DNA of 64,000 bases from Roridomyces roridus. Taxonomy: Eukaryota; Basidiomycota; Agaricomycetes; Agaricales; Mycenaceae. The notes under the pieces are model-generated. The model was not told where the DNA came from, searched no databases, and was given only the letters and a program-made list of their open reading frames with translations. A program made the position numbers and the translations under genes. Positions 43,616 to 55,230 of this stretch are shown piece after piece; within the stretch, counting starts at the first letter, position 1, and every line of letters begins with the position of its first letter. The stretch is taken from contig JARKIF010000010.1 of assembly GCA_029378245.1 (NCBI GenBank), forward strand, positions 930,001-994,000. The letters run 5' to 3'.

Positions 43616-46600
43616 ATGTCAAGATCTGACTTCCCTGCGACTTCCATTGGTCGGAGTCAGGGAGCCGCAGCAGCTTCGGAGCTACTTACGGCGCATCCTT
43701 TGCTTTCGCCCAGTCCGACTACCGCCAGCTTTACAACGGAGCCCGGGCAACGAAGCCACAGCCCTAATGGCAACGCACCCCGTTCATATGTCCCGTATAC
43801 GCCACGACAGCGCGCTACACCGACCGCTGCAACGACGACTGGCATGACTACTAACCCCTCAGTCGTTGCAGCCGCATCACACCAGCACCAAGGTGGAGCG
43901 ACCAGCAAACTTCAACTCATGAACCTCAAAGCTGCCGCACAGAATGTCGGCCTAGACACCAGCAGCGTGGGCTGGGCAATGTTAGAGAAACTGGTCGCGT
44001 CTGAAGGTGGCGAATGGACTGAAATATGGAGTGCTCTCTCAAATGGAAAGGTTCGTGTGCGCTGTATCTCCCAGCCTATGCGTTCTCATTCTGTAGGCCA
44101 CTTTGTTGTTACCGCTCGAGCAAGCCACGACCAGCGAAAAAATCACTGCCGATTTCGTCAAGGATCATGTCGCTTTGTGCGATGGGCCTTCTCGCAAGAA
44201 TGCACATATAATAACGCTGTCTGGTCTGCGAGGGACGCTGGATGGGTGAGCCCTTTTGGACGACGGACAATGGCCCACTATTGACTCGATTTAGCAACAC
44301 GCTCACTCTCCGCTCGACAATCCATCCCTCATCCAAGACCTTCCAGGCCCTTCTTTCAACCGCGTCTCGTTCATCTGCTCTTTCAGCCATCTCTCCCCTA
44401 CCACATTTACCAACCGCCACTCCGTATCCCATGTTTGGTGTACCCTCATTTACGCCGGCCCTTCCTCTTCCCCCACGTAATCCACCCCCTCTTCCACCAC
44501 GTCCGCCATTGTCCCGGGCCTCGAACCTCGCATCTAGCGCTCAGTCCCTTCCTTCGCGTATCCCGAATCCATTTTCGTCGCTGTTCGGCTCGCACGGCGG
44601 CAAGCACTCACAACCGCCAACAACACAGCAGGCATCGCCCCCGGCATCTATTCACGAAGTCTCCACCTCCGAGCAACCCCTCGACGTGCCAGCATTCACC
44701 CTTTCGCGTCGTATTGTCCGCAAAGACGTCGCTCGGGCGATTGATCGCACTTTGCGTGCAGAGCTGCATGCTGCCTGTGGCGCTCCGCCTTGGGTCGCTG
44801 AGCGCGTCGACACGTTCGTGGCTCCGTGGTATCCCTTCTCCCGCATACGGCGCGGTGGAGACAAGAGTGGGAGTAATAACAGCAGCAGCAATTACGTCGT
44901 GGGCGATCCGCTGGCGGGCATGGCACCAGAAGAGATTGGCGAGATGGTGCAAGGTTTTTACGCCAAACTTGAGGAAGACCTCAGGGTGGGCGGGATTAGT
45001 GGGAGGCGGAAGGCCAGCGAGGCCAGCGAGACGGAGGACGAGAAGGAGAAGGAGGAGAAGGAGGCCTGGATACACGAGGTCTTGACTTGTGTGGAGCGCA
45101 CGATATGCGTGTTGTTCTTTGACCGACTCTTCTCTCCCGCTGCTTCGGACGATTCGTCGCACGATCAGGCATTGTCTAGTCGTGTGGCGGCTCTTAATAT
45201 GCTGGATCTCAATCTGGAGCATCTTGGCGTTGATGTCCCACCTGAGGCTCAGGAGGGTTTGGACCGGGTTGTCAAGGCTTGTGGGCAAGGTATGTTCCTG
45301 TTTTTCGACTTGGATTATGCTGATAGATGATTTAGTCTTGTCTAACCTCGAATTGCATCAGAGTCCGTCTGAAAAGGTTGGAATCATGGTGCAAGCTCAT
45401 CGTGAAGTGATAGGTAGGGTCTTTCTTAGCTCTCGGATTTTTTCTAAGTTATTTCAGAGGGACTATCGAGGTTACCACCGGTACGCCTATTGACAGAGGA
45501 AGAGGAACGCAGAAGGGCTCTGTCGAAAAGGGCGCCGCCCAGCATCTTGTCGGATGCACCAGACCTCACGGTATCGCCCACGAGCATCGTAGCGTCTCCT
45601 ACCTCCATCCCAGCTGGGTTACCAGAGCTGGTGCCGCCGCCTCTTCCGACGCCCCCTCCGACTATCACGGAGACACCGCCAACACCAGCCGCCCCGGAAT
45701 TTGCGCCTCCTGAAGATTCGACAACGGACCCCGAGTTGGTGCCACTTCCACTCTCTCGTCAACCGTCGTCCTCGGAGATTAACAAATCCGACGAGTCACA
45801 TTCATCGGCGACACCGGTCTCGTCTGACGTCCTGCTCCCATTGATCATCTTCGCTGTTGTCAAATCAAATCCGTCGCGCCTCGTATCGCACCTACTTTTC
45901 ACCCAGCGATTCCACGTCACGCCATCCGGCATTGCGCAGGGGGAGGAGGCGTTTTGCCTCGTAAACCTCATGGCTGTCGCGGAATTTCTCGAAAATGTCG
46001 ATCTGGAGGCGCTTGGGTTGGGTAACGGCGGGATCAGGTATGATTCATTGTTTCTCGTTTTAATTTTTGTTGAGAATGAAATGATATTAGTGCGGCGGAC
46101 CTTACACCGATCCCAATTGCACGTAACAGCCCCAAGGCGCCGTCAATATCCCTTGTGCAGGATAGTACAGGCGTGTTGCGGCGGCAGGTTGATACTTTGG
46201 CTGACAGTGCGGGGCGTGTGATAACTGGGGTGACCGGTGTGGTGGATTCTTCGTTTGGGATGTTGCGGCAATTCCTTCCTGGGACAAGCAGTCCTCTGCC
46301 CGTGACGCCAGCGCTGGATGCCAATTCTGCTGCCGCACCGTGGAACTTTCCGCATGTCAGCACGACACGACCTGGATTCGGCTTATTACGACGCGAGACG
46401 GGATTTTCCATTGGTGGGATTAGTATTGGTGGGCGGTCGGAGGAGAAGCGGCCAGAGGAGGAGCTGCGTGAGGTGTCGAGGCCGGGGAGTGTACGTGGGG
46501 GTGCTGGCTCAGATTCTGAAGAGGATGACGATCGAGAAGGGGAGAGCGAGGATGGCGACGAGGAGGATGAAAATGACGGGTTGTATGAGGCTGCGAGTTC

Positions 46601-47043
46601 GTATGACGCCCGGAGCATACGGAGCTTTGAGAGCATGATGAGCCGGGAGCGGAGCAAGGGCCGGCGGATGAGCAAACCTGGCACGGGGCGCAAGAGCTTA
46701 ACGGATCGACTAGCGCACGTCTCTGGTCGGCCAGGATTCAAGGCACGTCTCCTATCTTGTGCCGTCGTAACTCCGGGATTAATTTTCTATCTAGGGATCC
46801 CCTCCGCCGCGCCGTGACTCTCTCTTGCCTTCCACTACCAACAACCGCTTTGATTCGCCTGTTTCCTCGCGACCTTCGTCGCCTGCGATGGGTGGTGGGC
46901 TGAGGCTTGCACCGCCGAATCCGCGGTATATGGATTGTGCGGCGGACGACTTGCGGCTGGCGGAGGTTGCAGAGCTTCTTCGGGATTATCGGCGGCTGGT
47001 CGACGGCATTAGGGCCGTGGGCGGGTTCGTTGGGGAGGATTAG
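43616..47043 (+). CDS. VPS9-domain protein, putative Rab5-type guanine nucleotide exchange factor
   Basis: VPS9 domains activate Rab5-class GTPases in endocytic traffic. MSRSDFPATSIGRS begins a Ser/Pro-rich N-terminus with a helical block (LQLMNLKAAAQNVGLD, WAMLEKLVASEGGEW). After introns near 44050-44115 and 44245-44294 comes a Pro-rich linker and a helical bundle (DVARAIDRTLRAELHAAC, EEIGEMVQGFYAKLEEDL, EVLTCVERTICVLFFDRLF). The VPS9 core is SSDVLLPLIIFAVVKSNPSRL, SHLLFTQRFH and EEAFCLVNLMAVAEFLENVD (45830-46000). The C-terminal 300 residues are acidic and Ser/Arg-rich (SEEDDDREGE) with a short helical end (LRLAEVAELLRDYRRLVDGI). Introns near 45290-45337, 45412-45460, 46037-46090 and 46743-46795. 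The helical region before VPS9 plus the long linkers resemble fungal VPS9 proteins. No lesion seen. Confidence 0.85.
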
Positions 47044-47680
47044 AGTTGTAAGTAAAAATGTATACTATCAAGGGTTTTTGGATGCGGTTACTATTGAAGC
47101 AACGAGTCTCCAGCGCTTGTTTAATATTTACTGGTTGCCGCGCATACCGAGGAAAGACTGTTTTTGCATGAATGACTGGATGCCTCGCGACTATCGTCTG
47201 GTGGGGGCGTATACGTATTGGAGTGCGCGACACGGGCACGCGTTATATATCGAGCCTCTGGGGGCTGATAAGTAGGTTCCTGGGCCCCTTGACTGACTGA
47301 CCACTCACCTCACCTCCCATGCCACGGCTTAACCATGGTGTGCTGCTGCCTGTTTACAACGGAATTTCGGGTGTGAACCCGTCGGGGCTTGGGCAGTGGG
47401 AGGGTTCCAGTAATCAAGGTATGTCGACAGTTGGGAGAGCCGTTTTTAAATATTCACATCGAGTTGCAGTTCCAAGTTGTTACTCCGCCCATCCTCCTTG
47501 TGGCGATTCTGTCGAGTTCTACCCGGTGCAATGGATTCCCGTACCATTCGTCGCATATACGAACATTTATAGCAGTGCATTCTTCGCTGCTTATCGAGGT
47601 CACCCGATGCGAGGAGAGCCAGGTGAATTTTGAACGCGACCTTTTGATTGATTGATTCCAGTCAATTGAACTTTCCTCAG
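47044..47680. other. Region probably holding the 5' exon(s) of the NACHT gene
   Basis: The first clear NACHT exon follows an acceptor (TTCCTCAG, ending 47680), so one or more upstream exons are expected here. Frames at 47319-47633 and 47389-47655 are open but without a known domain. Confidence 0.35.
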
Positions 47681-49957
47681 AGCTCGATTTGTTGCGCCGA
47701 GCTATCGCGTCCGATGCAGCTTACGATTCGCTAGCACCGACCTGCCATCCTGGGACGCGTAAAGACGCGTTGCACGCATTATACCAATGGGCCTCGGGCT
47801 TCGACTCGGAGTCGGAGTCTAGCTCCATTCTTTGCCTGCAAGGTCCCCCTGGATCCGGGAAATCCGTCATCTTACACACGATTGCTCAAGGACTGCACGC
47901 TGCCGGTCGGCTTGGTGGGAGCTTTGTCTTTCGGGGCCGACGAAGTGGAAACGAAAACGAAGGCCAAGCGTTCTTTCGTACCATGGCGCATCAACTGGCT
48001 AGCAATGTTCACGGGTTGCGAGCGCCAATTGCACGAGCTGTGCGACGCCATCCTGACGTGGTGCATGCCAGTATGGGGGTGCAGTTGCAGGAATTGATTC
48101 TCGAGCCTTCACGGGAACTTCCTCTGGGATCGGGGGGTCCGCTGGTTCTGGTTATCGACGGCATCGACCGGTGCAGCTACGAGACGCAACGGGAGATTTT
48201 GTGTTTGTTGGGAAACGCTGTTCGCACTCGGTCGCTGTTTCGAGTTGTACTTGCGTGCAGGCCGGGAGATCCGGCGGTGGAGATATTGGCTGAACCGTGT
48301 TTTGCTGGTATCTGTCGGTCGTACGCTATTGGACGTTCCCTCGAGGATGTTCGCGCATTTCTGGGGGGTCGACTTGGAGCCGAAATCGAACCCCTTGCGG
48401 CGGCCTCGGGTGGTTGCTTCCTATACGCGTCGACCTTGGTCAGTTTCCTCCGCAACCCCGAATTTCATCAAGCCCGGCGACTCGCTTTACTCGACAGTCC
48501 AGCTTGCTCTTCCCTCGACGATCTGTATGTTCGAATTCTAGGCAGGATCCCGACGGCGTCGCGCGAGACTCTACTTGGGGTGTTGCACATCCTCAGTGTG
48601 AAGCCCTTGACCGATTTGCCTCTTCGTCACGTCGCGCAGCTCTTGGATGTCAAGGCCGGTCGTCTGCGGCGCGTTCTACGCCATCTCGATGCCGTCTTGG
48701 AGATTCCGGAATCGGACTCTGGTGCGATTGGTGTGCGATGTACTTCGTTCCGGGAGTTCATTGTGGACCCGAGGCGGTCGGGGCTGTTTTGTGTTGGCGG
48801 GACGAACCTCGCTCGTTGTATGCTTGAATCTCTTTCGTATGCGCATGAAAATCCGCAGGTGAATCAAGTTGGCCATGTTGCCTGGTAAGTATTCATATGC
48901 GCCCATTCAAGTCAGGCTGACGGTTGCTGCAGGACGCACCTCGTCGATATAGTGGATTATATCACTTCTCAATCTCCCTCCATGGATCTCGTACCACGTG
49001 TTGTGCGCATCAATCCCGACTTTTTCTTTGGCTCGCTTTTCGGTTTCGAACAAACGGGCGGCAAGTTATTAGCTTGGTTGAAGGTAAGTCCATTCCAACC
49101 CCTTTGGACTTGGATTAAATATTGAATAGAAAATCGAACCACAACCAATTGAAGCGATACGTCTTTGGGAAGATTACGAGTACATGGCGTTCTTCCAGTC
49201 GGCTGCGACGGATTTCGACTTGGACGAGGAACCATTGGAATTTGAAGAGGGTCTGGATGAAATATTATTGCAGCACCCAGCGCTCATCCGTCTTCTGCGC
49301 ATTGCCATGATTTTACCCGCAGCGACGCCGTTGTTCCCGTTCCGCCTCCTGTTGGGTGCGTCATGGGAAGAATTGGGGGCTACCATCTGTGCAATTCGAC
49401 CAATACTCGGCACAGATTCGACGGCGTTGGCGGCTCTTTGGACGCCTCTACGGAATCCCGAGTTTGCCAAGGACAGTCACCCGTGGTCGACTATATTCGC
49501 AGACCTGGCGCGGCGGAGTATTCGTATCGCCAAGGGTGAGAGGATCGGGGCCGTACCTTCCGAGGCTATCGGGTGAGTGGCCCTTTTCTTGTGCGGCATC
49601 TCAATTGAAGTTGTTTAGGTTCTGGCTTGAATGGGGCCGATATATCAGGTCGTCCCCACCATGCCCCAAACTGCTTCGTGAATTGCACGGCTTCGTACCT
49701 CAGCCTCAGGACGACGGAAATGTCGAGAATGAGGTACACGATGTCTTGAAGTGGTTGCAGGTTCGCTTGAATTCGGGTTTCGGTGAAAGGTGTTGATTTG
49801 AAATGTCCAGTCGTTCGAAGATCCTCCGCAGAAGGAAATTGCGCGCTGGATGCGTTTTTTGCCAGAGGGCTCTGAATTTGAGCGGGATTGGGCGTATGAA
49901 GCGCGGTGGGCGAGTTGGCGAGGTTTGGAGTGGTATGGATCTGGGCGGATCAGATGA
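47681..49957 (+). CDS. NACHT-type STAND NTPase (N-terminus unresolved)
   Basis: Signal-transducing P-loop NTPase of the kind found in fungal NLR-like proteins involved in self/non-self recognition. The first clear exon reads ELDLLRRAIASDAAYDS, then CHPGTRKDALHALYQW, the usual linker before NACHT. Walker A is GPPGSGKSVI, Walker B LVLVIDGIDRC, then RVVLACRPGDPAVEIL and RSLEDVRAFLGGRL. The winged-helix part (RETLLGVLHILSVKPLTDLPL, GVRCTSFREFIVDP) follows. Later exons (VDIVDYITSQS, WEDYEYMAFFQSAATDFDLDE, DVLKWLQ, RWMRFLPEGSEFE) are helical but show no WD, ankyrin or TPR repeats. Introns near 48884-48931, 49084-49128, 49573-49617 and 49760-49805. The start codon and any N-terminal effector domain were not found; they should lie in 47044-47680. 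Confidence 0.72.
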
Positions 49958-50188
49958 CGCGCACACGACGGCTTGGTCAGATGATGGGTCGTCCAGTAGT
50001 TACGGTTTCGCGGTCTGCATTGGACTTTTATCCAGAGCGAGAATGTATTGGACGTCGCAGAAGTTGTGAAGACCAAAGAGAATTTTCTTCCTCGGCGGCC
50101 GTGACCGTTTTGATTAGATTGATTGGGTGGTGCCTCTTCGCTTGAGGTTTTATTTGATGTGGAGAGACTCTGCTCTCTGCGTCGAGCG

Positions 50189-51959
50189 ATGGCTGCAGGC
50201 ATTGCGCCCCGGTCCATCGTGATAGACGATACCGACCCATCCATCCAATACAGCGATGTAGGATGGTTCACCGCCGATGTCTCCAAGCTCAACGCGCTCG
50301 GCAACTATGGGCAAGTGTACAATAGCACATCCCACGGCACGACGACCACTGGGTCTACCTTCACTTTCCCATTCAATGGTGCGTCCTTGCCACGACGCGT
50401 TTGCCAATGCTCATCCGCGCAGGCACTTCAATCACAGTCATGGGTACCATCGACATTTCCACGGATGCAGCTACCAACGCTACTGTGCGCGCTTCATTGG
50501 GAGGAGCCTCGGAACGAGCTGACGAGTTGCCTAGGACCCAGCCTGGAACTGCTATGTCGACGAAATACCGATCAAGAACCCGAACCCGACTTTTCAGTAC
50601 CCCGAAAACAACTGGCCTTTGTGCCAGTTAGACCAGGTTGCGTCGGGTTCGCATGAGCTCAAGGTTCAAGTCACGACCAAAGGGACCGCGTTCTATCTCG
50701 ACAAGTTGGTCTACACGCCGCTGCCGAGTGTCTCGGAACCACAGGCCGTCGTGCAGTACATGAATACCGACCCGTCGGTTAGCTTTGGGTCTGGGTGGCG
50801 AATATGGGGTGCTCAGAATGTTACCCAGACCAAGGGAGCTCAGGTTGCGCTTAATTTCCATGGTGAGTTTTGTTCGTGGTTCTTCTCTAGATGCCGTTGT
50901 GACCATGCTATCCAAGGAACGTCCGCGAGCCTGTATGGCTACGTTCCCACCGAGCTTTCACATAACGCAAGCTCTGCCACTTATACCATTGACGGCGGTC
51001 CCGTCGTTCCTTTTGCGTTGAAGGGTCTGGGTGCATCAAGTGCTACGGCGTACAATACCCTCTTTTTCACCACAGCCACGCTCACATCCGCTGTACACAA
51101 TCTCGTCGTCACTCATCAAGGCGATGGCTCGGTCACTCCTTTGGTTGTCGGCAGTTTTCTGGTCACCAACACATCCACTCCTTCTCCCTCGTCCTCATCA
51201 CCAGACCCTTCAGTCTCACCCGATCTCTCCAACACGCCTATTTCGAAATCTAAAAGCACCCCGGTCGGCGGTATTGTCGGGGGCGTTGTCGGGTGCTTGG
51301 CCGTCCTCGCCCTCGTTGCGGGCCTTGTATTCTTCTGCCGACGTCGGCGACGACGCACGGAAGAACAGGTACGGCGGACGTCGGCGAACCCGTTCACCGA
51401 TATGGCTGCGGCATCGACGGCGCCAGTATTGGTCTCTGGAGCAGCAGGGGGGCCGTACTCGTACTCTGCTGTTTCGAGTCAAGGTTACGCCTCACCCCGA
51501 GTCGATACGCCTGGATTGTCTATGGGCACGGGCTCGTCGATGACGCCTGCTACCGCGGGGCATTCGTACTCGACTCCTCCGCCGCAGACGGACATGGGGA
51601 GCTCGTTTGGCGTCCCACATGTGCATGGTCCGAGTAGCAGCTACAGCGGATCGCACAATCCCAGTGCTGGCGGATCGCACAACGCCAGTACCAGCTACAG
51701 CGGCTCGACGAACGACCTTGTCGGTGGCCGTGTGCAGGACTCTGCTCCCGTGGCGCCACCGAGGTCTGACACGGGGCGGAGCGTAGGCAAGTATGAGCGG
51801 GAGATGATGGCTACGGCGGCATATACGAATCTGACGCCTCTTCGTGCGAATCATGGGGGTCCGGTTGTCGTTCAGCGCCACCAGGATAGTGGGGTGCGGT
51901 TGAAAACGCATGCGGAACCTGAGTTCATGGAGCTCCCTCCGGGATATAGTGCAGACTAG
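50189..51959 (+). CDS. Single-pass membrane protein with lectin-like ectodomain
   Basis: Surface protein of a common but uncharacterised Agaricomycete type. MAAGIAPRSIVIDDTDPSIQY starts the ectodomain with no strong signal peptide. The order is IVIDDTDPSIQYSDVGWF, NYGQVYNSTSHGTTT, SFTFPFNG-like, then ITVMGTIDI, CYVDEIPI and WPLCQLDQVASGSHELKVQV, a beta-sandwich typical of this group, partly repeated by YMNTDPSVSFGSGWRIWG and YTIDGGPVVPFALKG. A Ser/Pro stalk (SPSSSSPDPSVS) leads to the helix GGIVGGVVGCLAVLALVAGL and a basic stop-transfer FFCRRRRRRT. The cytosolic tail is Ser/Gly/Tyr-rich with SYSGSHNPS-type repeats. Introns near 50380-50420, 50500-50545 and 50863-50917. The exon edge near 50500 is the least certain. 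Confidence 0.75.
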
Positions 51960-52022
51960 TAGTCGATACCCTTTATGTGATGGATTATGTAATCGAGATC
52001 ATTCTCTAATTCTGCACCCATC

Positions 52023-53621
52023 ATGCCCAAGGCTCGACGCGCCAGGCTCACCCGTCAAAAGAAGAAGAACGCTGCGGGACTGCCACTGGGGCGGGAGAAG
52101 AATGCACCGACGGAGGAGGAGTGGGCGCAGATGCAGCACTATACCGGGTTCTCTGGTAAGTATATGGGGTGAAGGGACGCGACCGGGATGGGGTCGGTCA
52201 GCTGCAGTCAGACTCTGGGCCGATAGCTGACTCTGGGGCCTGCTTTCAGTTGTCGATACCCAACAGGAGGAGTTTCAGTTCGAGGCGGGGCAAGTGTGAG
52301 TCGGCTTTTGTCTGCACGTTGGCTGGTCGTGGGTCGTGGCTGATTGATTTGGATGATAGGGCGTTAGTGTGGCCGAATGGAAGGAGGCTGGGAGATACGT
52401 TGAGGCTGCAAGACTATTGGGTGTGCAGGATCCAGTCGATACGCGCTACGACGCCGGAAAATGTGCGTTCCTTTGTCCTTTGCGTTCGATAGTGTTGCTT
52501 CATTCTCATGCTCGTGCTAGGTCTGGGCCTAAAGTGCACTGGTTCTATGCTAAACACGACGCGACGGCGATGTTTCCCGCCTTGTACGTGCTTTTGAACT
52601 TGTTCGATGGCTGTTTCTTACTCTTGATTGTTTGAAGGTCTCATATTGGTGAATTTGAACGGCTCGAATCGAATCATGCGGACTGTATATCTTCATCTGT
52701 GTTTGACGGTTCGTTGTTGGTATACCCTCAATCTATCTAACCCGCTTTACCAGGAAAAATCGACATGAAACAATTTGACGAGAGCACATTGTATCCTGAA
52801 CCGATCCAAGACGGGGAATTGTACTTTCGATACACTATTGATGTCAACACGAAGACCATATCGGTAAGTCCCTTTCTCTTTTCGCAAGTTGGACTCTGTT
52901 TCGAGTTGCACAGCCAGCTGTACAAACAACATGCACCTGCAATCGTTCGTACAACCCCTCCGACGACGACCCCGGCTCCTTGATGCACTTTTGTTCTCGA
53001 CCGTCTTGTCAAAAGTACTTTCACAGCCGCTGTATTGCCAACGAACCTGCTGCTGCTGCTGAACGAGATCGTGGGTTTCTACTGCTGGATCCGGATAGCG
53101 ACGACCGGGTGGAGATAGAGGATGCACTCGCAGCAGGGACGAGTGCGTCAGCGTCAGCCCCTCGACCGAAGAAGAAGAAGCAACGGTCAAATCGCGCTGA
53201 AGGCTCGCCGATCCCTGTCCTCGGACCCGCTGCCGCGCAGATTTTCTCCAACCTCCCGCCCGCGCTCGTCAAAGCCGCTGAACAGCCGATCGTGAGGGGC
53301 GCTGCTTTTCGAGCGGGCGGTGTGGTTGGGAATATTTCTGCTGTGATGGCGGCTCGGCGGTTGGTGTTTCATTCATTGCGGACGGGGGAGTTTGATGATG
53401 AAAATTGGGAGGAGAATATGCCGGAGCGGTGGGAGGAACTGGTGAATGTCACGCTGGAGGATGCGGAGGGAGAGGGAGAGGGAGAGAAGGAAAAGGAAGA
53501 CACTGGTGGTGGTGGTTCGCGGAAGAGAAAACTGCAAGCAAGGTGTAATGGTAAGGGCAAGGCTGTAGACCGGGGGGAGATTCTCGCGTTAAATTGTCCA
53601 AAGTGCGGAGGGCCCATCTAG
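52023..53621 (+). CDS. BAH-domain protein with PHD-like zinc finger
   Basis: Chromatin reader type. MPKARRARLTRQKKKNAAG is a basic leader; the next exons read EEWAQMQHYTGFS, VDTQQEEFQFE and, after introns, DYWVCRIQSIRATTPENV, VWAWVHWFYAKHDAT-like, GEFERLESNHADC and DGELYFRYTIDVNTKTIS, the layout of a BAH domain followed by its partner strand. A PHD-like finger is built from CTCNRSYNPSDDD, LMHFCSRPSCQKYFHSRC. The rest is basic and acidic blocks (PRPKKKKQRSNR; LEDAEGEGEGEKEKED) with a helical stretch (PALVKAAEQPIVRG) and ends NCPKCGGPI. At least six introns. I base the BAH call on the exon order and the W-hydrophobic pattern, not on an alignment. Start ATG at 52023 is the first in frame. Confidence 0.7.
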
Positions 53622-54156
53622 TCAGTTTTCGAGTGTGTACGTTTTGTTGAACCAAATCCTAGTTTCAACTCTTTTTTCTGAACTTCTGCATGCTTGGTTT
53701 CAACCCCCGTGATATACAGACTTCAGAAAAGTTCTGGCCATGGGATTCATGTCTCGTTCCAAAAAGCCACACACCGACATTCATGTCGTCAACCCATGGT
53801 ATCCTTGCCTGCATGGAAAAAGATTTCTCAGCAGTGGTTGTCAGTATGAGGCCGCCGAGTACACTCTGGTTATTCCCTCGCGATATTCTATCTGAGCTCC
53901 CCGAGGAAAATATAATCTCAGGGGCCTGGGATACATGACCTAGTACGCCCTCCTCGAATTGTATACTTAACTGATAACTGATGGAGGGGCAGGTATTCAA
54001 CTTTCACGTTCTTGGAGGTAATCCAAGCTGGGCTTCAAGTCTACCGCGCGACGGCGGGCGGCGTGCGCGTGTACTCGGCTCTTCAGGCATTCGAGGTAGG
54101 GAGGTATGCATTAATCTCTTCCGCAGTCTTTTCACAATTTCTTTTACGGTACATAA
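53622..54156. other. Intergenic region
   Basis: 3' flanks of two convergent genes. A frame at 53690-53938 shows no motif. Confidence 0.45.
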
Positions 54157-55024
54157 TCAAACAAGCCCGTGGAATTTAGCAAACGGGTCTTCTTTCTCTG
54201 TGACTTCGGGGATCTCTGTCAAACCGCGAATGTGGCGAGCGATTTTTGGGCCGCCGAGATGTTCGACGAAGGCTAGAGCCATGTCGGCACCTGGAGAAAA
54301 TCAACATCGAGGTGCGAATTCTTGAAATGCGAATTAACACACCTGCAGAAACACCTGAACTCGTCCATACGTTCGCATCGATAACCCACCGTGCCTCTGG
54401 GACCCAGGTGATGTCCTTTGGCATCGCAGCCTGCGAATTCAACCATTCATTACTAACGGGCAAGGCCAGTTGAATTTGAATTAAAATTTAACGCACGACA
54501 ATCTGACGGTAGAACGCCTTGTTGGTGGTTGCGCGTTTACCGGTGAGGACGCCGGCGAGGGCGAGTTGTACGGTGCCGGCGCAGACGGACATGATATATT
54601 TTGCGTGGGGAGCTTGGTGCTTTATGAAGGCGATTTCTTCGTCGGGGGTACGTGTCATGCCGGGGACGTAGTCACCCATCGGGCCTTGAAGAGGAAGTTA
54701 ATTAATGTGGAATATACTACTTAATAGACAACAATGGAGCTTACCAGCAGGAACCCAAATAACGTCAAACTGCTTTCCTTGCTTCATCGCATCGGCGTAA
54801 GTCAAGGTAGGGTTCAGCGTCGGCGCGTTGCGGCCCTGGATGGAGACGACGGGTTCCATGGTCGGTGCGAGGTAGTCGATGGCGACGCGGTAGGGTACTT
54901 CGCCGAGGTTGAGGACCGGGATGTCTGCTGCGCCGAGGGAGGAGAGAATTTCCATTGGAGTGATAAAGTCCGAGAGGGTCACTTCGGGGGAGATGCAGAC
55001 TGCGACGGAGAGTATTTGGACCAT
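54157..55024 (-). CDS. DJ-1/PfpI family protein
   Basis: Class-I glutamine-amidotransferase-like fold; family members include isonitrile hydratases, glyoxalases and regulators, so the substrate is open. MVQILSVAVCISPEVTLSDFITPMEIL is the first strand-helix, ending at LGEVPYRVAIDYLAP. FDVIWVPAG leads, after an intron, to PDEEIAFIKHQAPHAKYIMSVCAG, whose Cys sits at the nucleophile elbow, followed by TVQLALAGVLTGKRATTNKAFY. Then DITWVPEARWVIDANVWTSSGVSA and GADMALAFVEHLGG, and the end DPFAKFHGLV. Introns near 54680-54740, 54430-54495 and 54295-54340. The acidic partner residue (E of SPEVT or DF-T-PME) is plausible. Size about 230 residues, normal. A TATA box lies 45 bp upstream. Confidence 0.88.
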
Positions 55025-55068
55025 GGCTGTTGGGGGTGTTTGAGAGAGAGATGTTCAACTTCACCCCT

Positions 55069-55076
55069 CTTTTATA
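55069..55076 (-). promoter_or_regulatory. TATA box of the DJ-1/PfpI gene
   Basis: Minus strand reads GTATAAAAG around here, about 45 bp upstream of the ATG at 55024. Confidence 0.5.
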
Positions 55077-55230
55077 CGAGGGATGCCATAAGGACAGATT
55101 ACTGCCAACGGCGATGCACTCCCGTGTGGAAGAGAAGTTGAACTTTGACTGATGGATGGTTGAGTTTCAGACGGGTCACGGCAGTGCTTCATCTGATGTA
55201 GATTCGCGAATGAAACCGCAGTCGAAGTAG

